Assembly (NCBI GenBank): GCA_031835245.1
Contig: JAVKOQ010000034.1
Span: forward strand, 87,501 to 151,500
Direction: 5' to 3'
DNA length: 64,000 nucleotides
Origin: Balamuthia mandrillaris
Taxonomy: Eukaryota; Discosea; Longamoebia; Balamuthiidae
In this document: piece after piece, positions 54,434-64,000 of the stretch
Position numbering within the stretch: the stretch's first letter is position 1
Layout: every line of letters starts with the position of its first letter
Made by a program: the position numbers and the translations under genes
The notes under the pieces: model-generated
What the model was told of the DNA's origin: nothing
Database searches by the model: none
Seen by the model: only the letters and a program-made list of their open reading frames with translations

Positions 54434-55670
54434 ATGAACCAAGAAGACGAGGACTGCGGTGGCGAGAGTTGCAGTATCTTCTCCAAAGACAGGCCGCCTG
54501 GCCACCCTGTGCCCACCAAAGACAAAGATAAAGACAAAGCAGAGAAGAAGGAGGAGGATGACGAAGAAACGGAAGAAGTGACCTCCTCCTCCACCGCGGA
54601 AGAAACGGCGGCCTTTGTGCTGAGAGAATACGTCGACACCGAGGGAGACGTCTCGGAAGGAGCGGTTAGCGGTGGCGAGACCCCCACCACCCAACGAAGG
54701 AACGGCAGCAACGTGTTCACGAAGAAGAAGAACAACAGGAAGCCGACAAAGAGGAAGAGGAAGCAGAAGCAAGGACCGTCGCTCAAGGGAAGAATTGTGG
54801 TGTATTCCGTGAGCGGCTGCCCGCATTGTCGCTCTGCCAAGTCCACGCTGCTCAAGCAGGGCCTGCCCTTTGTGGAGGTCAACCTGGATGACCATCCTGA
54901 CTTTAGGGAGGACATGATCGAGCGGACCAAGAAACATATTGTGCCTCAGATCTTTTTCAATGACGTATGGGCTTTTCTCCTTTCTTTCTTATCGCTTCTC
55001 CATTCTTGTTCTCTTTCTCTTTCATCGTTTCTCCTTTTTCTCTTTTCTCTTTTTTGCTCATGACAACAAATGAAGGTTTATGTGGGAGGAAACGATGCTT
55101 TGCAAGAGCTTATAAAGAACAAGGAAGAGCTTGCTCGCCTCGTCCAGCTTGTTACAGACTCTAAGCCTTCCGTAAGCATCCTCTTCCCTCGTTTTCTCTC
55201 TTTCTTTCTTCTTAATTCATTCTTCATTCTGCTGTTCTTCTCATCCAACACATTGGTTTATTTCAAGGACAAGGCACCAGCAGTACCAAAGAAAAAGGCT
55301 GCCAAAGGCTCTGTCTCCTCATCCACACCGGAGGTGGAATGCCAGCCGGATGTCTATTGGGATATCATCGAGAAGATGCGTCGTCCGGTAGCTGAAGGTG
55401 GACTCTCCATCAAGAACAGGTATCTTTACCTTCTTTCTCTTTCAATCTTTTCTCTCTCCTCTCTCCTCTCTTCTCTCCTCTCTTCTCTTCTCTCTTCTCT
55501 CTTCTCTCTTCTCTCTTCTCTCTTCTCTCTTCTCTCTTCTCTCTTCTCTCTTCTCTCTTCTCTCTCTCTCTCGTCGTTTCTCTTTCGTCGTTTCTCTTTC
55601 TCTTTCTCTTTCTCTTTCTCTTTCTCTTTCTCTTTCTCTTTCTCTTTCTCTTTCTCTTTCTCTTTCTCTT

Positions 55671-55710
<40 letters not shown>

Positions 55711-56023
55711 CTCTCTTTCTCTCTTTTTTCTTAAACGTTTTTATGAAACCAAACAGAATGTATCATCTACGAAAGTATAAGAAATGTTTTATTGGAAAAG
55801 AGTTGGTGGATTGGCTGATGCAACTCGAAGACGAGAACCTGTCTTTCAGCTCTAGAAAGGACGCTGTGGACTTTGGGAACGTTCTCATGGAAAAGCATTT
55901 CTTTCATCACGTAACGTTCGCTCACATCCTTAAGGACGATGAATACTTTTATCGCTTCATACAGGACGAAGACACTTCTCGCAACGTTTTGAATACTGGT
56001 CAAGGTTTATTATTGCTTTTTTT

Positions 56024-56061
<38 letters not shown>

Positions 56062-57286
56062 TCTCTTTCTCACCTATGAAACAACCACAAGTATCTTCGT
56101 GCGAGCCACCCTCAGCTTCCGAGTTGGCCAAAGACCTGCGCAAAGCCACGGTGGCCCTCTACGACAAGTACTTGGCGCAGGATGGGCATAAAGTGAACTA
56201 CAAGGGAATTGCGCAGGACGAGGACTGGGCCAAGTATAAGAGCAAATCCTACGAGCTGCAACGAGTGGACATCTCTGATCTTAGTGATGAACAAAAGGTC
56301 TCTCTCTCTCTCTCTCTCTCCTCTGTTCCATTAGCTCACTTGAGCATGTAAACAACGTACAAACATGAAGTTGGCGTTCTTCATAAATGTATACAACGTT
56401 CTGGTGATACATGCTCACGTGGAGCTGGGACCTCCCTCCAACACTTGGCAGCGATACAGCTTCTTCAATCGTGTGGGCTATCGCATTGGCGGTCGCATCT
56501 TCTGTTTGAATGACATTGAAAACGGTTTTCTCCCTCTCTCCTTTCTCTATATTGTGTTGGTGTTGGTGTTGTTTTCTGATGATGCAACAAAAGGTATCTT
56601 AAGGGCGAACAGCAAACCACCGTACGGCCGAAAGAAACAGTTTCGCAAGTCGGACCCCCGGTTGGCCTTTGCGCTGAAGTACAAGGAGCCGCGCATCCAT
56701 TTCGCGTTGGTCTGCGGAGCGCGTTCCTGCCCTCCCGTCAAGACCTATCGCGCCAAAGACATCAATGCCTCTCTAGATGCTGCCACGTTTGCTTTCTTTG
56801 CTGGTATGACAATCCTTTTTTCTTCTCGTTGTTCTTGTTCCTCTGCTTCTTCTTCTTCTTGTTCTTCTTGTTGTTCTTCTTCTTCATGTTCTTCTTCTTC
56901 TTCTTCTTGTTCTTCTTCTTCTTCTTCTTCTTCTTCTTCTTCTTCTTCTTCTTCTTCTTGTTCTTCTTCTTCTTCTTCTTCTTCTTGTTCTTCTTCTTCT
57001 TCTTCTTCGTCGTCGTCGTCGTCTTTTTCTGCGGCTGCTTCATAGCATTGACACCAGACAAATAGAGGATGACCAGTTGAGCATCAATGAGGGCAAGCGA
57101 GAAGTAAAGCTCTCTCGCATCTTGCAATGGTATCGCGTTGACTTTGGGCGGAACGACAAGGAGATGCTGCAATGGGTGGCCAGGTACGCTCCCTCCGACA
57201 AGGCCGACCTGCTGAAGAGCTGGGCAGAGGAAGGCAAGTTTGTGGTCTCTTTCAAGACCTACGACTGGACTCCCAATGCCCTGTAA
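54434..57286 (+). CDS. Glutaredoxin-DEP-DUF547 protein
   Basis: Eight exons (54434-54964, 55076-55171, 55268-55419, 55757-56004, 56092-56297, 56371-56524, 56594-56786, 57046-57286) sum to 1821 nt, 606 residues. The N-terminal ~115 residues are charged and disordered. A glutaredoxin domain follows (GRIVVYSVSGCPHCRSAK with the CPHC dithiol, and VPQIFFNDVYVGG), then a DEP domain (FIGKELVDWLMQ, HHVTFAHILKDDEYFYRF), then DUF547 (LAFFINVYNVLVIHAHVELG, RIHFALVCGARSCPP, KLSRILQWYRVDFG). The same order is known in plant and protist proteins such as Arabidopsis At4g08550; substrate and partners are unknown. A redox-controlled membrane or signalling adaptor is inference. The exon 7 donor was placed at 56786 because only that phase meets exon 8 without a stop. 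Introns 3 and 7 are long CT/CTT repeat arrays. Confidence 0.88.
55436..55718. repeat. Heptamer CTCTTCT and hexamer TTTCTC arrays in an intron
   Basis: Intron 3 of the Grx-DEP-DUF547 gene contains, in order, (CTCTTCT)n at about 55470-55560, (TTTCTC)n at about 55590-55675 and (CT)n to 55715. The heptamer equals the sense-strand unit in the RhoGEF intron at 16270-16433. Confidence 0.93.
56818..57020. repeat. (TTC)n/(TTCTTG) array in the last intron of the Grx gene
   Basis: About 200 bp of TTC triplets with TTG interruptions and a terminal GTC run, the same type as the acyltransferase intron 1 array. Confidence 0.93.
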
Positions 57287-57356
57287 AGTAGAATTCTTTA
57301 AAACAGTTTTTCAACATCGAACAAAACTCATGGCTCTTCTTTCTTCTTCTTGTTCT

Positions 57357-57400
<44 letters not shown>

Positions 57401-57416
57401 ATTGGGTTTTCACTAT

Positions 57417-58003
57417 CTATCCTCGTAACCGTTTTTGTTGCTGCTGCTCTTTGGCTGGTTTGATTCGTGCCTCTTCTTCTGCTTCTTGTGCTTTCTTCTT
57501 TGGTTGCTCCGTGTGCCGTTCTTTTCGTTTGCCCAAGCATGTGCGTTGATAGTTTCTATCTCGTCGTTCTGTTGTTCCGTTCTCTTCTTCTTCTGCTTCT
57601 TCTTCTTCTTCCTCTGTTACAAGCACCATGCCATCCTGTGCTGCTTTCTCCTTCTCCTTCTTCTCTTTGCTATTTCTGGTTGTTGCGTCCTCCTCTTCTT
57701 CTTTTTCTGTGCTCAGAGTGGAGAACCGTTTTGAGGAGGAGGAGGAGGAGGAAGAAGAAGGAGGGTCCGTTTGTGTTCTGGCAAGAGTTTGTCGTGAGGA
57801 GCGTCTCGCTCGCTTGGGTCGCTGTGGCAGCGCATGCCGGTGAGCCCACACCACCAGTTCCTCTTGACCAAATTTTTTTTTAAAAAAATTGTGTCAACAA
57901 CAACAACAACTTTTAAAAGCTCCTTGGGAGGAGAAGAGAGAGAGAAAAGAGAGAAAGAGAGGGGCAAAGAAGAAAGAAAGGACCTACCAGGGCTCATCAT
58001 CAT
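57417..58003 (-). CDS. Small basic/acidic low-complexity protein, unknown
   Basis: Two exons: a 16-nt first exon (58003-57988, MMMSP) spliced to 57862-57417; total 153 residues. After SPEELVVWAHRHALPQRPKRARRSSRQ the sequence is a Ser run (nine residues), a Glu-rich middle (TEEEEEEAEEEENG) and a Lys/Glu/Gln-rich tail ending KRLRG. The mixture of basic clusters and acidic tracts suggests a nuclear or nucleolar protein, but no domain is recognised. It is convergent with the Grx gene (ends 131 bp apart, separated by a CT repeat) and divergent from the TKL kinase. The tiny first exon makes the start uncertain. Confidence 0.55.
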
Positions 58004-58031
58004 CGATGCTTGGTTTTTTTTTTGTTATGCT

Positions 58032-58210
58032 ATTTTGTCGACAAAATCTGTTTACGTTTCAGGACGACGCGACATCCGCCGGCAATGTCGTCATGAATTG
58101 TCGACAAGTCGAAGCAAATGAAAATTCAGTCCTGATTATCGACAAATAATCATACCACGAAACAATGCACAATTTATTGGAATATTTTCTATATATATTT
58201 CGTCGACAAA
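58032..58210. promoter_or_regulatory. Cluster of GTCGACAAA-type palindromes in a divergent promoter
   Basis: The 284-bp gap between the small charged protein and the TKL kinase contains a perfect 16-bp palindrome ATTTTGTCGACAAAAT (58032-58047), TTGTCGACAA (58098-58107), the variant ATCGACAAA near 58137, and GTCGACAAA (58202-58210). Such density in one promoter, plus single copies in three other promoters, suggests a transcription factor site (inference). Confidence 0.55.
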
Positions 58211-58287
58211 TAATAACCGCGAAAAAAAAATTAACAAGAAAACAATTAACAGAGCAACAAGAGAAGAGAGGAGAAGAGGAAAAGGCC

Positions 58288-58832
58288 ATGAGGCGTCCGA
58301 AACCGACAGCAGCAGCAGCAACAGGCATAGGAGGTGCTGGAGGAAACAGGCACTCTGCCTCTCCGCTTCTCTCCGGCAGCAAGAAACGGAGAAAACAACC
58401 GCTCAGGTCCTCCAAAAATCGCACCAGGGAAGAGGCCTCTGAGGGGGAGGAGGCGGAGGCGGAGGCGGAGAGGGGTCCTCCTCCTCCAGCTCAGCTGCCC
58501 GCGAAAGAGGAAGGAGGAGGCGGTGGCGGCACGGTGAGCACGTTTGCTGTGTTCATGTTGACCCTGTTCACGTTGTTGCTGCTGCTGTTCAGGGCGTTGG
58601 GCGGACGGCTGGGCATGCTCTTTGGCCACCATGCTGGCGGCGTCGGCGACGGCTACGGCGTTCTCCTGGCGGCCATCCCCCTTGCCATTCTTGTCTATTG
58701 GAAGGTGTTTTTTCTCTTCATCGTTCTCTTCGTCCTTCTCTTCTCTTCTTCATCGTTCTTCTCTTCTTCTCTCCTTCTCTCCTTCTCTCCTTCATTGCTT
58801 CTCTTTCGTCGTTTCTCTTTCGTCGTTTCTCT

Positions 58833-58866
<34 letters not shown>

Positions 58867-61073
58867 TGTCTTTCTCTTTCACTTTGCTCTTATTATTGTA
58901 GCTTTTATTCACACTTTTTGAAACAACCCAAACATAGAAACAACTGCTCTTCTTTTGGAGATGGGAGGAAGAGTCAGAAGAAAGACAAGCCGAACAAGAA
59001 GAGGAGAAAGAACAAGAACAAGAAGAAGTGGCAAAGCGAACAAAAACGAAAGCAATGGCAAAAGCAAGAGCTAAAACAAAACAGAGAAGAGTGAGAGCTT
59101 CTACGGTTCGCCCCTCTTCTTCCGGCGATGAAGCCATTCCGGAACATCACGCCTTGCACAAGCTCAAAGAGAGAAGAGCGGCCAGAAGAGGAAGTTGCGT
59201 ACACAGCGATGGAGAACTGACGGAGCAAAAAGAGTCAGAACGAAGAAGAAGGCATGAACACGAACGAGAAGAAGAGGAGGAGGAGGAGGAGGAAGAGGAG
59301 GTAGAGGAAGAAGAAACCAAACAGAAGAGAAAGAGAAATAGAAGGAAGAGAAAGAAGCGAGCGAATAAAGAGATCGTAGGAGGCGGTCCGCCAGCAGCCT
59401 TTATGTGGAGCAATGGATGGACGGACAGAGACCACCCCTACTATAGAGAACTTTCTTTGGATGAGTTGGAGGAACTTGATGAACGGGATCCGTTAGCTTT
59501 TGGTTTGTTTTTTTTAGTTCGCTTTCTTTCTATTTGTTCGTTGTTTGTGCTTACTTTCAGCTTACACATACAAGGTGCATTCGGAGTAGTATATAAGGCG
59601 CGGTGGCGGGGAGTGGAGTGTGCAGTAAAACAGTTGACCGTCCCAATTTCTAACTCATCCCTTCGAGAAGAGTTCCGACAAGAAGCAGCCATGATGCAGT
59701 TTGTTTCTGCCTTCTAAATTCTCGTTTTCTTCTTTCTTCATTCTTCGTTCTGTTCTATTTGTCTATTCTGTATCCTCTGTATCTCTGCTCTTCTCCATGA
59801 TGACAACTGACGCTGGTTTAAATAACAGGCGGTTAGGACATCATCCTAACATCATCACTTTCTTCGGAGCAATAACGAAGGGACACCATATGTACATTGT
59901 AATGGAATATGCTGAATTGGGTTCTGTGCGCGAGTTGATGGCTTCGTTTGGGTGAGTATATCCTTTCATTCGTACATCCTTCCTGCCTCTCTCTCTCTCT
60001 CTCTCTCTCAGCACGAATAATAACCGAAAGCATACACTCTAGGGCCAACAGTTGTTCCTCTCCATCACTCTCTGCTCTTTCTAGCTCAGTGCATTATAGA
60101 AACGAACCGAGAGGGCCTTTGCCATTGGATATGATAATTGGTTTTGCAGAGGATGCCGCTGTGGGTATACTTCATTTGCATCAAGAGAATGTTATCCATG
60201 GAGGTTTGTAACTGGTCATTTCTTGTCGTTGCTCTTTATTTATATTTAATCCTCTTTACTCTCTTCATCTCATCGGATGATAATACAGATATAGCAGCAC
60301 GAAACGTGCTAGTTCAAAAAGGAGGACCAACAAGGTACAGAGCAATGCTTACAGTACGTACCTCCAAAGCTAAATAACAAACAAAAAACAATAAAATAAC
60401 GAACCAACAAACGCAAAAACAGGACTTTGGTTTGAGCAAGATCAAGTCAGGCATGTCTTTTGTGACCTCTGCCAGCAATGTTGGGCCTGTGAAATGGATG
60501 GCCCCGGAAGCTATCCTTCGGAAGGAATACTCGGAGGCATCCGATGCGTGGTCCTTTGCAGTGTTTCTTTGGGAGATGGTCACGGGAGAGGATCCTTGGA
60601 GGGAGGAAGACGTGGTCACGGTTGCCAACAAGGTGGGAAGAGAGGGTGCTCATCTCCCCGTTCCACCTTATTGCGATCCTGTCCTTGCTTCTCTCTTGGA
60701 ACAGTGTTGGGAGCTAAATCCTGCTAATAGGTTTGTACCATTTTGTATAAAGAACAAGAGAGAAGAAAGCAGAAGAAAGCAGAAGACAGCAGAAGAAAGA
60801 AGAAAGAAGAAAGAAGAAAGAAAGCAAGAAGCACAACTAATGCTTACTGAAAAAAAAAAACACAAAAGGCCTTCCTTCAAACACATCCACAAAACCCTTT
60901 ACAGTTACAGGAGACGCCTAGAACACGGCAACATCGATACCTCACCAACGACCACCACCTCCACTTCATCAACCACCTCATCCCCGTCCTCCTCCTCATC
61001 CTCTTTGGACCTGGCGGGCGCCATGGCAGAAGCACAAGATGGTTACGCCCTCACCGAAATAAACTTGGGCTAA
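58288..61073 (+). CDS. Membrane-anchored tyrosine-kinase-like (TKL) protein kinase
   Basis: Eight exons (58288-58704, 58938-59502, 59575-59698, 59829-59951, 60043-60203, 60289-60353, 60423-60730, 60869-61073) sum to 1968 nt, 655 residues. The N-terminal 65 residues are basic/Ser-rich. Two hydrophobic helices follow (FAVFMLTLFTLLLLLF and GVLLAAIPLAILVYW, residues ~82-138), then a ~170-residue Glu/Arg/Lys coiled region and a C-terminal kinase domain. The kinase has FGAFGVVYKARW (first Gly of the glycine loop is Ala), ECAVKQL (ATP Lys), VIHGDIAARNVLV (HRD is HGD; catalytic Asp kept), DFGLSK, GPVKWMAPEAI and a C-lobe NRPSFKHI. The family fit is TKL/Tyr-kinase-like. The membrane hairpin with a cytosolic kinase suggests signalling at an internal or plasma membrane; there is no large ectodomain. 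A short insert (ANSCSSPSLSALSSS) lies between the N- and C-lobes. Confidence 0.9.
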
Positions 61074-61184
61074 TAAATGCTTTTTTGCATGCACCCCATC
61101 GTTACGAGCTGCTGAAGAGGGAAACGGTTGGCACGCGCACCGGCAATGATAGGCGCAGAAGAGGACAAGCAAAGTTCCATAGTT

Positions 61185-62893
61185 TCATTGCAACTGTTGT
61201 TGCAACGAAACAACTTCTTTCTGCAATCTTTCGCTCTTTCGTTTTTCCTCCTCCAGTTGGGCTTTCAGTGAGGTTATCAACTCCTCTTGTTCTTTCATCC
61301 GTTGCTCCATCTTATCCATTTCTTCTTTCAATGCTTTTGTTTCTTGTTCTTCCAGTGGGGACGTTGTAGCAGCCCTTCGCAACTTTTTGGATGAACTCGT
61401 CAACTTTCTTTCTCTCTTCTTTCTGTTGTTATTCTCTGTGTCTTTCTCTGGTTCGTCCCCCTTTACTTCCTCTTTTTCTTCTTCAGGCTCTTCTGCTTCT
61501 TCGTTCTCTTCTTTTGGTCTTTTTATCGACCGTTGTTTCATTTGTTGTTCTCTTTCTTCTCTGGTCCGTCTCTCCAGCAACGCTCTTTGTCTAATCATCT
61601 CTCGACTGCTTTCCTCCCTCGAAAGTATCTTTCGAATAACTTCTCTGTCAGGTAATGCTCTTGTTCCTCTCTTAACCTCCTTTGGTGTTGTTGATACTGT
61701 CGTTGCCGATGATGTTGAAGATGTCGTTGATGAAGATGACGACGACAGACTTCTTCCCATCTCTTCATCCAACAACGCAACTGCCTCTACTCCCATTCCT
61801 CCTTCCCCGTAGTGATTGAAAAGATGGTGACCTCCTCCACTTTGGTTTCCATTCGTCATCAGTTCTTTCTTTTTCGCCTTGTAAAGTTTCACAATGTCCA
61901 GTTCATAGTGAGCAGTTGAAGGAGAAGCGACAGGAGAAGAGGGTGGTGGAGGTAATGCACTTGGCGAAAGATAGCCGGAAACTTTGGAGAGGAAAGGATG
62001 AGAGAGAAGATCAGCAGCCTCTGGACGAGAGGAAGAGTCTTTGCAGAGACACAATTGAACAAAGTCCTGAAACTCTGGGGACCATGCCTCTGGGTCTTTT
62101 AACTTGGGTGCCGGTTGTTCGATGATGGACAACATTGCCTTTCGCCAAAGACACAGATAAGAACTGGAAAAGAAAAAACAGAAGGAAGAGGAGGTAGTAC
62201 CCGACAAACGTTCTTGTCCCAATGAGGAGGATTGCCTTCAGCCATTTGGATGGCGGTAATGCCTAGTGACCAAACGTCAGATTTGACTCCATAGGTTTCC
62301 GCCTTTAGGGTTTCTGGGCTCATGTACAAAGGTAAACGCATAAAGTTTAGTTAAGGAAATGGATGATTAACGAAGGAACGATGAAAGCAACAAGAAAGAT
62401 GGAAGGATATGAGTTCCAAGGACAGTATTGGCGCCTTGATGCGAAGATTGCAAATGGGTAGACGTTCCGAAGTCAGCTTCGTTGGATTACAAAAGAGGGA
62501 CCTCCGTGAGTGTCACGCACGAGTCACAAAATCATAAAAAAAATGGTTACCGAGTTTAGGTCTTCCATCTGCCGTCAGAAGAATGTTTCCCGGTTTCAAG
62601 TCTCTGTTTAACAGTAGTTAGTCAGGTGTTGAAAGGTATTGCCAGAGAACTAACCTATGCACGATGTTGATGGAATGAAGGTAAACTAATCCGTTTATAA
62701 CATGTTTTAAAATAAACGCAATGTCTTGTTCGCTCATTGTCTTTTTTTTAATAAACCGAAGCACGTCCAAAACAGAACCCATCTCACATGCTTCCATCAT
62801 TATCTTATTGAAAAGAAGAATTAGTGTATTTGAAAAAAGACTAAACGAGCAAAGAGAGGAATGATAGAGAGAGGAGAGAGAGAGAGAGGAGAG

Positions 62894-62938
<45 letters not shown>

Positions 62939-64000
62939 GAGGCAAAGAATACAGTGAGAGGACTAACCCAAACAGAAGCTTCGCGAAAGCAAACTCCATA
63001 ATAAGTGACGATGTCAAGTGAAGTACATCGCCGCAGAGCTTGAATCTCCTTTCGAAGAGTGTAGATCTCTTCTCGATTCTTCTCGATAAACGTTTGTGGA
63101 ACAGGGATACATTTTATGGCTAGAACGAAACCTGTTGGTTTATGTTTGGCTTTGTACACTTTGCCAGAAGCTCTGCCTGTGGGGTTAGAGGATGAACCAA
63201 GGACAAGGAGTTAGGAAAGCAAGGCGTACCCTTGGCCAAGGCGTGCAAGTATCAGAAACTCTTCTGCAACGTCATGCTCGTCGTCATCTCCGGTGGTCCA
63301 TTGATAGTTAAAGTCCACGTGCACCTGTTGATTTCATGTGTTCAGTGGCAACTAGACACACCAAGGTAAGAAGATGAAGGAACACAAACCTTATGTTGAA
63401 CTGAGTTAGGAGAGGAGATGACCATCCCGTGTCGTTGCGCTGGCGTTCTTGAGGCTCTTCTAAAGCGCAGAGAAGAGGTAATCCGTTCTCTACCGCTCAT
63501 CACTTCAGCTCCTGTTTCGTCCACCGTTCCGCTTGCATGTTTATCTTTGCCTTTCTTTTTGATGGTTCCAGTCACTCCGTTGGCCAAACGACTGAAGTAA
63601 CGTATGTTTGGACTAAGCACTTTCCTTGACGCTCGTTTGGAGTCTAGCGGAGAGGACTCGGTTGGAGATGAGGAGAGATGTTGACTGTTGATGTTGTCTG
63701 CACTCAGAAATGTTGGAATAGAAGGTGACGGTGGAGATAGAGAACTAAAAGACGAACGGGCAGAATAGGAAGTGGGCGTAGAAGGAAGAGAAGAAGGTGA
63801 AGACAAGGTGGATGACGAAGATAGAGTAGGAGATGAATGAGATAAAGGATTGACGTTTGTCTTGTTTTCGTTGTCCTTTCTGTCAACAACGGGAGAAGAA
63901 GGTAGAGAAGCAGAGGAAGAGGAAGAAGACGATCCTACTGGTATGTAAATAGGTTGTCTCCTTTTTTCGAAAGACCCAGAACGTTGCGCTCGTCGCAACG
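61185..64000 (-). CDS. CRIB-domain STE20 (PAK-type) kinase, 5' end beyond window
   Basis: Exons seen: 64000-63390 (start missing), 63324-63230, 63172-62968, 62803-62655, 62603-62551, 62476-62411, 62331-62201, 62138-61185. The N-terminal part is Ser/Pro-rich and ends in a CRIB motif split by an intron (ISSPNSVQHK / VHVDFN), the Rho/Rac/Cdc42-GTP binding element of PAKs. The kinase is complete: LGQGASGKVYKAKH, VLAIKCI, NIVHRDLKPGNILL, ADFGTSTHL, VLGTPLYMSPE, DVWSLGITAIQMAEGNPP and RPEAADLLSHPFL. A C-terminal region of ~270 residues is Glu/Lys-rich with a coiled coil (ALKEEMDKMEQRMKEQ ... LQQQLQ). GTPase-activated Ser/Thr kinase acting on cytoskeleton is the family role. The intron 62410-62332 is AT-AC, U12-type, and only this splice restores GTPLYMSPE; all other phases agree. 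Confidence 0.92.
62332..62410 (-). other. AT-AC U12-type intron in the PAK-type kinase gene
   Basis: On the minus strand the intron begins ATATCCTT (62410-62403), contains the U12 branch consensus TTCCTTAAC (62359-62351) 18 nt before its end, and finishes ..GTTTAC at 62332. No AG acceptor exists between the upstream exon end and the APE-motif exon. Splicing here gives VLGT-P-LYMSPE with correct phase. Confidence 0.9.

Noticed and set aside
56787-56812. Coding extension FAFFAG of the Grx gene exon 7
   Set aside because: The donor after it is phase 1 and the only acceptor leads to an immediate stop; the earlier GTTTGC donor gives a clean phase-2 join.
59951-60042. ATATCCTT near the end of TKL exon 4 as a second U12 intron
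   Set aside because: A standard GTGAGT donor lies just before it, the acceptor is TCTAG, and there is no TTCCTTAAC branch site.

Overview
This is a nuclear window from a gene-dense eukaryote. Almost every gene is split by many short GT-AG introns (about 56-550 nt), genes lie on both strands with compact intergenic gaps, and the content is animal/amoeba-like: Rab, PAK and TKL kinases, a RhoGEF, a CHD protein, NCBP3, EFL1, a divergent actin, trehalose-phosphate synthase/phosphatase and a Grx-DEP-DUF547 protein. Together with LURP-one (tubby-like) paralogs and an F-box/ankyrin gene of the kind common in amoebae and their giant viruses, this suggests a free-living amoebozoan. Balamuthia/Acanthamoeba-like is my inference, not proven. 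Exon limits were placed by hand from GT-AG signals and frame continuity. For most genes the summed exon length is an exact multiple of three.

Layout. 0-6 kb: ZIP zinc transporter (-, cut by the left edge) diverging from a bifunctional trehalose-6-P synthase/phosphatase (+). 6-8.3 kb: membrane protein of unknown function (-) and LURP-one copy 1 (+). 8.4-17.7 kb: one giant armadillo-SAM-DH-PH RhoGEF (-). 18.2-20.2 kb: NCBP3 (-). 20.3 kb: tRNA-Gly(GCC). 20.6 kb: intronless actin-like gene (+). 22-28.5 kb: an unstable accessory block with a UBC12-like E2 that has lost its catalytic Cys, three more LURP-one copies (one with a premature stop), a degenerate second E2 fragment, long AAG/AAGAAC arrays, and a rearranged fragment of the DUF2306 gene. 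29-31.5 kb: two intronless genes, DUF2306 membrane protein and F-box/ankyrin protein (+). 31.6-36.5 kb: EFL1 (-). 37.5-39.3 kb: Rab GTPase (+). 39.7-49.2 kb: a CHD-type chromodomain/SNF2 protein whose ATPase motifs are all damaged, apparently continuing in frame into an array of seven MBD-like domains (-). 50.3-54.2 kb: PlsB/GNPAT-type acyltransferase (+). 54.4-57.3 kb: glutaredoxin-DEP-DUF547 (+). 57.4-58.0 kb: small charged protein (-). 58.3-61.1 kb: membrane-anchored TKL kinase (+). 61.2-64 kb: CRIB/PAK-type STE20 kinase (-, cut by the right edge) containing an AT-AC U12-type intron.

How they might work together: the RhoGEF, CRIB kinase, Rab and actin-like protein belong to Rho/actin and membrane-traffic signalling. 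EFL1 and NCBP3 act in 60S maturation and mRNA export. The CHD-MBD protein looks like a non-catalytic chromatin scaffold. No operon-like arrangement is seen. The most notable items are the apparent pseudo-remodeler/MBD-array fusion, the UBC12-like pseudo-E2, the AT-AC intron, and the strict strand polarity of the intronic microsatellites.
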